DNA of 64,000 nt, from contig NZ_JAZHRX010000001.1 in the NCBI RefSeq assembly GCF_036924645.1, positions 2,108,001 through 2,172,000 on the forward strand, given 5' to 3'. The stretch comes from Bradyrhizobium sp. AZCC 2176. Lineage in GTDB: Bacteria; Pseudomonadota; Alphaproteobacteria; Rhizobiales; Xanthobacteraceae. Each line of letters starts with the position of its first letter. The first letter of the stretch is position 1. The translations under genes and the position numbers were made by a program. Shown here piece by piece: positions 58,767 through 64,000 of this stretch. The notes under the pieces were generated by a model, which was not told the origin of the DNA, searched no databases, and saw nothing but the letters and a program-made list of their open reading frames with translations.

Positions 58767-60440
58767 TTGTCGTCTCATCAGCACGCAGCCGCGCTATCCC
58801 GGATCGAAGAACTTGTGTCGCTCTACAGCGATCCGAAAGCGTGCGCCGCCGAACTTCTATGCGACCGGTACGCGCGCGACGCGCTGGCCTACCGGATTGT
58901 CGGAGCGGATCTCGAAGCGACCGACATCACCTACGGGCGCCTGCGCGAGGAGTCCGAGAAGTTTGCCGCTGCGCTCGCTGACCTCGGAGTCGGGCCGGGG
59001 GACCGCGTCGCCACGCTGATGGGAAAGAGCCTGGAATATCTCGTTGCCCTCGTCGGCATCTGGCGACTTGGCGCGGTGCATGTGCCGATCTTCACGGCCT
59101 TCGCTCCCGCAGGCGTCTCTTTTCGACTGATCCGCAGCCAGGCGAAGGTCGTCGTCTGCGACGAAAGCCAGCAGAAGAAATTGCTGCCCGGTGATGACAT
59201 GCCCGCCGACGGAGGCTGGAAGATCGTGACCACGGCCAGCGAACGGGCCGGCATTCCCGGCTCGCTGCGATTCTCCGAATTGATGGCCGCTCACGCGCGT
59301 GGCCGGACAGCGGCGCGCTTGGGAGGCGATGCGCCGATCATTCAGATCTACACCTCCGGAACCACGGGAACACCAAAGGGAGTTCTGGTGCCCACGAAGG
59401 CGCTTGCCGGTTTCCGGGCTTATGCCGAGTTCGGACTGGGGCTCCGCCCCGACGATCTCTACTGGTGTGCGGCCGACCCGGGCTGGGCTTACGGCCTGTA
59501 CTTCGGAATCCTGGGCTCGCTCACCACCGGTACGCCTAGCCTGCTTCTGACCGCAGGTTTCGACGCGGCAAGCACGTTCGAAGTCCTGTCGCGATACAGC
59601 GTGACGAATTTTGCCGCAGCCCCGACCGTGTACCGGGCGATGCGTGCATTCGAAGGGCCGCGGTCGAAGATCACAAAGCTGCGCCACGCGTCGAGCGCGG
59701 GCGAACCTCTCACTCCGGAGGTCAATCTCTGGGCCGGCGATGCCTTGGGCGTCGCCGTCCACGATCACTACGGTCAGACGGAGGCCGGCATGCTGATCAA
59801 CAACCATCATCATCCCGACCTCGTCGCCCCCCTGAAGCCGGGGTCCATGGGCGTTCCGCTGCCCGGCTGGTCAGCGCTGGTGCTCAAGGAAACGGAAGAT
59901 GCTCCCGCTCCCGACGGGGAGCTCGGTCGAGTGGCGATCGAGCTGAAGGATAGTCCTCTCGCTTGGTTCAGCGGCTACATCGACGACGCGCAGAAGAGCG
60001 CAGAAAAGTTTTCCGGAAACGGCCGATGGTATCTCACCGGGGACGCGGGCTGGCGCGATGACGAGGGCTACTACCATTTCTCCTCCCGCGACGACGATGT
60101 CATCATCATGGCGGGATATCGGATCGGCCCCTTCGAGATTGAATCGATCGTTGTGACGCATCCCGCCGTCAGCGAATGCGCCGTCATTGCGGTGCCAGAC
60201 ACCACGCGCGGCGAAGTACTGGAATGCTTCGTCGTCCTGCGATCAGGCGAAAAGCCATCCGCACAGACGGTCAAGAGCATCCAGGACTGGGTGAAAACCC
60301 GCTACGCCGCGCACGCCTATCCCAGACAGGTGCATTTCGTCGACAGCCTTCCAAAAACGCCGAGCGGAAAGGTCCAGCGCTTCGTGCTGCGCCAGAGGCG
60401 GCGTGAAGAATTGGGGACTCTCGCGACGGAAACGCGCTGA
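58767..60440 (+). CDS. acyl-CoA synthetase (AMP-forming ligase)
   Basis: The 557-aa adenylate-forming ligase activates a carboxylic acid to its CoA thioester. It has the P-loop-like IIQIYTSGTTGTPKGVLVPT, the WCAADPGWAYGLYFG segment of medium-chain/acetyl-CoA-synthetase-like enzymes, YGQTEAGM and the C-terminal hinge GYRIGPFEIESIVVTHPAVS. The catalytic Lys is near PKTPSGKVQRFVLRQR. The frame is open from 58635, but GGAGGA 7 nt before TTG 58767 and normal length favour that start. Substrate unknown. Confidence 0.85.
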   Translation: MSSHQHAAALSRIEELVSLYSDPKACAAELLCDRYARDALAYRIVGADLEATDITYGRLREESEKFAAALADLGVGPGDRVATLMGKSLEYLVALVGIWRLGAVHVPIFTAFAPAGVSFRLIRSQAKVVVCDESQQKKLLPGDDMPADGGWKIVTTASERAGIPGSLRFSELMAAHARGRTAARLGGDAPIIQIYTSGTTGTPKGVLVPTKALAGFRAYAEFGLGLRPDDLYWCAADPGWAYGLYFGILGSLTTGTPSLLLTAGFDAASTFEVLSRYSVTNFAAAPTVYRAMRAFEGPRSKITKLRHASSAGEPLTPEVNLWAGDALGVAVHDHYGQTEAGMLINNHHHPDLVAPLKPGSMGVPLPGWSALVLKETEDAPAPDGELGRVAIELKDSPLAWFSGYIDDAQKSAEKFSGNGRWYLTGDAGWRDDEGYYHFSSRDDDVIIMAGYRIGPFEIESIVVTHPAVSECAVIAVPDTTRGEVLECFVVLRSGEKPSAQTVKSIQDWVKTRYAAHAYPRQVHFVDSLPKTPSGKVQRFVLRQRRREELGTLATETR

Positions 60441-60441
60441 C

Positions 60442-61170
60442 ATGGACGCCGATGCCTCGCTCCCGCCTTCCCCGCCGCGCATTCACCGATCAGAACCATA
60501 CCTGGTTTCGCCGGTGATCGAAGCGGTCGTTAACCGGCGCTCCGTGCGCAGTTTCTTGCCTACTCCGGTGCCGTTGCGCGTGGTGAAGGAGATCCTTTCG
60601 GCTGCCTCGCGCGCCCCGTCAGGCACGAACTTCCAGCCTTGGAAGGTCCACGTGACGACCGGAGCAACGCTAGCCCGGCTCTGCCGGGCGGTCACGCAGG
60701 CCGCAATGGCGGGAGAGCGGTCCGACGAATATTTCTATGCTCCGGCCCCTTTGATGGAGCCCTACCTCTCGCGTCGACGCAAGGTCGGATACGACCTTTA
60801 CGAGCTGTACGGTATCGCACGTGACGACTACCCGGCGCGCAAGCAGGCAATGTTGCGCAATTTCGAATTCTTCGGCGCACCGGTCGGTCTGTTCTTCACC
60901 ATGGACCGGCGGCTATTGGTCGGCTCCTGGCTCGACTGCGGCATGTTCATGCAGAATGTGATGATTGTGGCGAGAGCGTTCGGACTGGGGACCTGCGCGC
61001 AGCAGGCCTGGTGCGAGTACGGCGGCGTCGTGCACGAACAGCTCGGCATTCCCGCCAGCCAGATCATTCTGTCGGGAATGGCGCTGGGGCATCCAGATCC
61101 CGACTCGCGCGCGAACACTCTAGTCAGCGATCGCGTCGGCGTCGACGATTTCACCGTCGTCCACGAATAA
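60442..61170 (+). CDS. nitroreductase-family oxidoreductase
   Basis: The 242-aa FMN enzyme has VVNRRSVRSFLPTPVPLRVV, AASRAPSGTNFQPWKVHV, LDCGMFMQNVMIVARAFGLG and ILSGMALGHPDPDS, the FMN-binding pattern of nitroreductases. It starts one base after the ligase stop, so both are cotranscribed under the TetR site. Its natural substrate (quinone, nitro-aromatic or enoyl compound) is unknown. Confidence 0.83.
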   Translation: MDADASLPPSPPRIHRSEPYLVSPVIEAVVNRRSVRSFLPTPVPLRVVKEILSAASRAPSGTNFQPWKVHVTTGATLARLCRAVTQAAMAGERSDEYFYAPAPLMEPYLSRRRKVGYDLYELYGIARDDYPARKQAMLRNFEFFGAPVGLFFTMDRRLLVGSWLDCGMFMQNVMIVARAFGLGTCAQQAWCEYGGVVHEQLGIPASQIILSGMALGHPDPDSRANTLVSDRVGVDDFTVVHE

Positions 61171-61231
61171 GTGGCGAGGCGCCGCCGCAGCTACCAGCCC
61201 ACTATCCGCCACCGATCCGGGATCTTCCAAA

Positions 61232-61346
61232 GTGCAAATCGAACAGCGTGTATTTCTCGTAACTGGCGCCGGCTCGGGACTGGGCGCCGCCGTCGCCCGA
61301 CGTCTCACGGCGGCAGGCGGCTTCGTCGTCATTGCCGATGTGAAGG
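61232..61346 (+). pseudogene. short-chain dehydrogenase (SDR), N-terminal fragment cut at scar 3
   Basis: From GTG 61232 the frame reads QIEQRVFLVTGAGSGLGAAV and LTAAGGFVVIADVK, the Rossmann start of an SDR of the 3-hydroxyacyl-CoA dehydrogenase type II group. At GAT GTG AAG GAG it runs into the third tRNA-Ser-derived repeat and loses all similarity. The gene was the third of the ligase operon before the element cut it. Confidence 0.7.
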
Positions 61347-61455
61347 AGGGATTCTCAGCTCCTCTCCGGAGACCACCGAAAACGGCAGTAAAAACAGCGT
61401 TCTCCAGACAACCTCGGCAGGTTGTGTGTACCGACAGTATGTACCGGAACCGATG
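61341..61455. repeat. tRNA-Ser-derived scar, copy 3
   Basis: GGAGGGATTC (61346-61355 region), CTCAGC, CTCCGGAGACCACCGAAAAC, CAGCGTTCTCCAGACAACC, GTGTGTACC and TATGTACC match the copy at 38682-38795 in order and spacing. The left part of the tRNA-Ser match is replaced by the SDR gene. It marks the right boundary of the roughly 22.6-kb segment. Confidence 0.65.
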
Positions 61456-61630
61456 TCCAGCTCAAGTGGATCGAGCAGATGGTAAACGATTTCCATCATC
61501 CCGAACATCGATCGCAAATCACACCGGGCCTGCTCGCGGACACAGCTGCCTCGCATCAATCCAGCGCGAGGGCTGCGCGTTGGGGTTAACTCATGCGCGA
61601 AATCCGCGTAAGCACTGCGTAAGCAGTAAG
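61456..61630. other. short gene-free stretch right of scar 3
   Basis: No ORF with a family pattern is seen. CGCGTAAGCACTGCGTAAGCAGTAAG near 61605-61630 is a short duplicated AAGCA tract directly before the tRNA-Arg remnant. Confidence 0.4.
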
Positions 61631-61816
61631 CACCCGTAGCTCAGCTGGATAGAGCGTCGCCCTCCGAAGGCTTCGGAGGGCAGCTCTTCGGCACTTAGCT
61701 GACATGAAGGTCTCGGCGAACGTCCGCTTCGCGCCAGAAGAGGTCGTTCGCCAGAGGGCAGCTTATGACCCACACCGAGGCGTTTGACAGTTCAGGTCGG
61801 ATCCTGTTGGGCGACT
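61631..61816 (+). pseudogene. tRNA-Arg(CCG) gene split by about 115 bases
   Basis: GCACCCGTAGCTCAGCTGGA and TAGAGCG (61631-61657) form a normal acceptor, D-arm and connector. TCGCC CTCCGAA GGC follows, the anticodon stem-loop with CCG. Then, instead of the stem's other half, an inverted copy begins: GCCCTCCGAA at 61660-61669 and TTCGGAGGGC at 61673-61682 form a 10-bp hairpin. A decayed T-arm and acceptor end (CAGGTCGGATCCTGTTGGGCG) appears at about 61793-61813. The tRNA cannot be functional as written. Confidence 0.65.
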
Positions 61817-61957
61817 GGTACTTCGCTTCAAATTGCCGCCGCTAAGGCGCCCGCGGCTATGTGGAAGATGGTGGCTGACTGTGAAGTACTTTATATCCCT
61901 GTGTTCTCGGCCCAGGCTAAGATTGGGTAAGGCTTCTTACTTTGAAGGAGGCATCCG

Positions 61958-62164
61958 ATGCTCGCGACAATCAAATGGAACTCCCGATACAACGTTCGCG
62001 AATGGATGATGATGGCTGGAGCTCTCGTCGTCCAACTCAGCGCACTGAATGCATTACGACAGAGGGGTGAAAGCAAACCAAGGCGGCCACTCTGGAAACA
62101 CTTCGACGACACCCATCATTGGGACTCAAACGCGGAGGAATGGGTGCCCAACGTTGATCAGTGA
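61958..62164 (+). CDS. small hypothetical protein
   Basis: A 68-residue ORF (MLATIKWNSRYNVREWMMMA...) with a strong ribosome site AAGGAGG 7 nt before the ATG. It has one short hydrophobic stretch (MMMAGALVVQLSALNAL) and a Trp/His-rich tail (LWKHFDDTHHWDSNAEEW). No family is recognised. Confidence 0.5.
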   Translation: MLATIKWNSRYNVREWMMMAGALVVQLSALNALRQRGESKPRRPLWKHFDDTHHWDSNAEEWVPNVDQ

Positions 62165-62280
62165 TCGTGCAAGGTGTTAGGCGTCCCGAAGGCCAGATTC
62201 CAAGACTTCAAGATCCTCTCGCTGACGGGCCAGTCGAGGGCTGCCGTCGCGTACCTAGGCTCGTTCGATCGGATGATGGA

Positions 62281-63192
62281 TCATGGTTCTACTAGATCCC
62301 CTGGTGGCTGGCTCGCGAAGCGTTCGACCAGAAAATCGATGAAAAGTCGCACCTTGACTGCCAAGTGCCGCGTCGGTGGATAGATCGCGTAAAGGTGCAG
62401 TGGCGGTGCCTGATATCCTTCGAGGAATCTCTGTAGCGCGCCTTCGCGCAGGGCATCGCCGGCGATGAAGGTCGGCAGCAACGCAACGCCCCTGCCCGCG
62501 ATCGCGGCGTCGCGCAGCACCTCGGCGTTGTTTGCGCACAGCGTCCATTCCGGCTGAACCCAGTGGTCCCCATCGGGGCCAGTCAATTTCCACTGATTGC
62601 CGGTCAGCAGAAAGCCATAGGTCAGCAGCGCGTGACTCCGCAATTCGTTGGGATGTTTCGGCGTGCCATACTGCTCAAGATAATCCGGCGCCGCGCAGAT
62701 TGCCCGATCGATCGCCAGGATCTTGCGCGCAATCAGGCTCGACGATTCAAGATCAGCGATGCGCAAGGTGACGTCATAACCACCCTGCACCGGATCGATC
62801 TGCTCGTCGCTGAGCACAAGGTGAATACGGAGCTCCGGATACAGCGCCATGAAATCCGCGACGGCCGGGCCGAGCTGGAGCGTGCCGAAGGACATCGGCG
62901 CATTGACGCGCAACAGGCCGCGCGGCGTCGCCTGCGCCTGCGCGACGGCGTGATCGGCTGCGTCGAGGTCGGCAAGAATCACGAGTGCGCGCTCGAAATA
63001 GGCCTGGCCGTTTTCGTTCGGGCTGGCGTGCCGGGTGGTGCGGTTCAGGAGTTGTACGCCGAGGTCCTGCTCAAGATCGCTGACATACTTGCTGATCGCT
63101 GAGCGCGAGAGCCTGAGTTGCCGGCCGGCTTCCGAGAAGCTGCCGAGTTCGACCACTTTGACGAAGGCGCGGAGGCTGCTGAGCTTATCCAT
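62281..63192 (-). CDS. LysR-family transcriptional regulator
   Basis: The 303-aa regulator (MDKLSSLRAFVKVVELGSFS) has the LysR HTH with SRSAISKYVSDLEQDLGVQL and NRTTRHASP and a complete effector domain (LLRVNAPMSFGTLQLGPAVA, LHLYAIYPPTRHLAVKVRLF). The frame opens at 63219; I chose the internal ATG at 63192 because homologues start MDKL. It is divergent from the dioxygenase gene, which it most likely controls. Confidence 0.85.
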   Translation of the reverse strand: MDKLSSLRAFVKVVELGSFSEAGRQLRLSRSAISKYVSDLEQDLGVQLLNRTTRHASPNENGQAYFERALVILADLDAADHAVAQAQATPRGLLRVNAPMSFGTLQLGPAVADFMALYPELRIHLVLSDEQIDPVQGGYDVTLRIADLESSSLIARKILAIDRAICAAPDYLEQYGTPKHPNELRSHALLTYGFLLTGNQWKLTGPDGDHWVQPEWTLCANNAEVLRDAAIAGRGVALLPTFIAGDALREGALQRFLEGYQAPPLHLYAIYPPTRHLAVKVRLFIDFLVERFASQPPGDLVEP

Positions 63193-63308
63193 GATTGTCA
63201 TCAAATCATAGACAGTCATGTCATGAAAGACCGGATTGTCCTTGAGTTAGCCTATGCCAATTATCCCTGACAACGGAGGCCGGGCGCCTCGTAATCTAGG
63301 AGAAGACC

Positions 63309-64000
63309 ATGTCAGGCATCCATCATGTCACCGCCATCGCAGGTAACGCCCTGCGAAACTTCGACTTTTACACCCGTTCGCTCGGTCTCCGCTTCGTCAA
63401 GAAGACCGTCAATTTCGACGACCCCGGTACCTATCACTTCTATTACGGCGACGAGACCGGCCATCCCGGCACAATCCTCACCTTCTTCCCGTGGGAAGGC
63501 GCAGCGGCAGGCCGCGGCGGTGTCGGCCAGACCCAGCAGACCGCGTTCCGCGTGCCGGCTCGCTCGCTCGGCTATTGGACGCACCGTTTCATTGAAAAGG
63601 GCATCGCCCACGAGGCACTGGAGAAGCGCTTTGGCGAAGCCGTGCTGCCCTTCACCGATCCGGACGGCATGAGCCTCGCACTGGTCGGCGTCCCCGGCGC
63701 CGAGAACGAGGCCGGCTGGAGCAACGGTGACGTGCCGGGGGAACATGCGATCCGCGGTTTTCATGGAGTCACGCTGCTGCTTGAGAATGCCGCCAAGACC
63801 AGTTCGATCCTGACCGACGTGTTCGGCTTCAAGGAAACCGCCCGCGAAGGCTCAATCATCCGTCTCACGGCGGACAATGCCGCCGGTGGCATCGTTGACA
63901 TCTATGAGGCCAAGGGTTTCCTGCCCGGACGCCAGGGCACCGGCTCGGTGCATCACGTCGCCTTCCGCGCCGTCGACGACGCCGACCAGGCCGAGATGTC
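63309..64000 (+). CDS. ring-cleaving dioxygenase / glyoxalase (VOC) family protein, partial
   Basis: The gene starts at ATG 63309 with GGAG upstream and runs off the window end; about 230 codons are seen. Two VOC modules are visible: SGIHHVTAIAGNALRNFDFY with SLGLRFVKKTVNFDDPGTYH, and FHGVTLLLENAAKTSSILTD followed by GSVHHVAFRAVDDADQAEM. The metal-ligand His and Glu positions are present. Relatives (MhqO/LinE-like) cleave hydroquinones. It is divergent from the LysR gene. Confidence 0.82.
   Translation, partial: MSGIHHVTAIAGNALRNFDFYTRSLGLRFVKKTVNFDDPGTYHFYYGDETGHPGTILTFFPWEGAAAGRGGVGQTQQTAFRVPARSLGYWTHRFIEKGIAHEALEKRFGEAVLPFTDPDGMSLALVGVPGAENEAGWSNGDVPGEHAIRGFHGVTLLLENAAKTSSILTDVFGFKETAREGSIIRLTADNAAGGIVDIYEAKGFLPGRQGTGSVHHVAFRAVDDADQAEM

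Noticed and set aside
36670-61816. Search for an integrase, transposase or relaxase within the proposed islands
   Set aside because: No frame with tyrosine-recombinase, DDE or relaxase motifs was recognised, so no mobile-element gene is claimed.
1-64000. CRISPR arrays and rRNA genes
   Set aside because: No regularly spaced identical repeats of 23-40 bases and no rRNA-like sequence were seen.

Overview
The window looks like chromosome of a high-GC alphaproteobacterium, most likely Bradyrhizobium or a close relative (Nitrobacteraceae). This is inferred from codon and base use, from several families of dispersed intergenic palindromes, from FixJ/LuxR-type regulators and NMT1/TctC-type binding proteins, and from protein style. 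No marker gene was searched.

Layout. (1) 1-6.7 kb: the tail of a class-V aminotransferase, an Fe3+/phosphonate-type ABC importer (ATPase, Tat-exported binding protein, fused two-domain permease) and an oligopeptidase B. (2) 6.7-15.5 kb: one minus-strand operon for an aldonic or sugar acid (SsuABC-like importer, IlvD/Edd-type dehydratase, SMP-30 lactonase, RraA/HMG-aldolase-like protein, aldehyde dehydrogenase). It is divergent from a GntR/FCD repressor, with a perfect 12-bp inverted repeat between them. (3) 15.8-31 kb: a signalling block with single-domain response regulators, a 1168-aa hybrid kinase, a FixJ-like regulator, a cheA-cheW-cheY-cheR-pilZ operon without cheB, a Crp-family regulator, a CheY, and a LuxR protein fused to a histidine-less DHp-like domain. 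A CCGTA-N4-TACGG palindrome recurs only in the intergenic spaces of this block. (4) 31-36.7 kb: a frameshifted NagZ-like gene, a Sel1 protein and a MacA/FtsX/LolD-type export system.

(5) 36.7-61.8 kb is accessory DNA. Three copies of a sequence beginning with the 3' end of a tRNA-Ser (36.68, 38.68 and 61.35 kb) look like attachment-site scars, and a tRNA-Arg gene is broken at 61.63 kb. The first interval carries a Zn-ribbon protein, a TetR regulator and a DUF308 membrane protein. The second begins with gene debris (VapC, MocR-type aminotransferase). It continues with a TctC binding protein, an intact FtsI paralogue behind a frameshifted ftsL, and a catabolic set: maiA, fahA, hmgA, MFS carrier, ThDP decarboxylase-like enzyme, FAD 2-hydroxyacid dehydrogenase, aldehyde dehydrogenase, IclR regulator and FAD monooxygenase. 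Together these could turn an aryl-2-hydroxy acid into homogentisate and then fumarate plus acetoacetate. A TetR-controlled acyl-CoA synthetase/nitroreductase pair and an SDR gene cut off at the third scar close the region.

(6) 61.9-64 kb: a small ORF, a LysR regulator and, divergent from it, a ring-cleaving dioxygenase/glyoxalase-family gene that runs off the window. No rRNA, CRISPR array, integrase or transposase gene was recognised.
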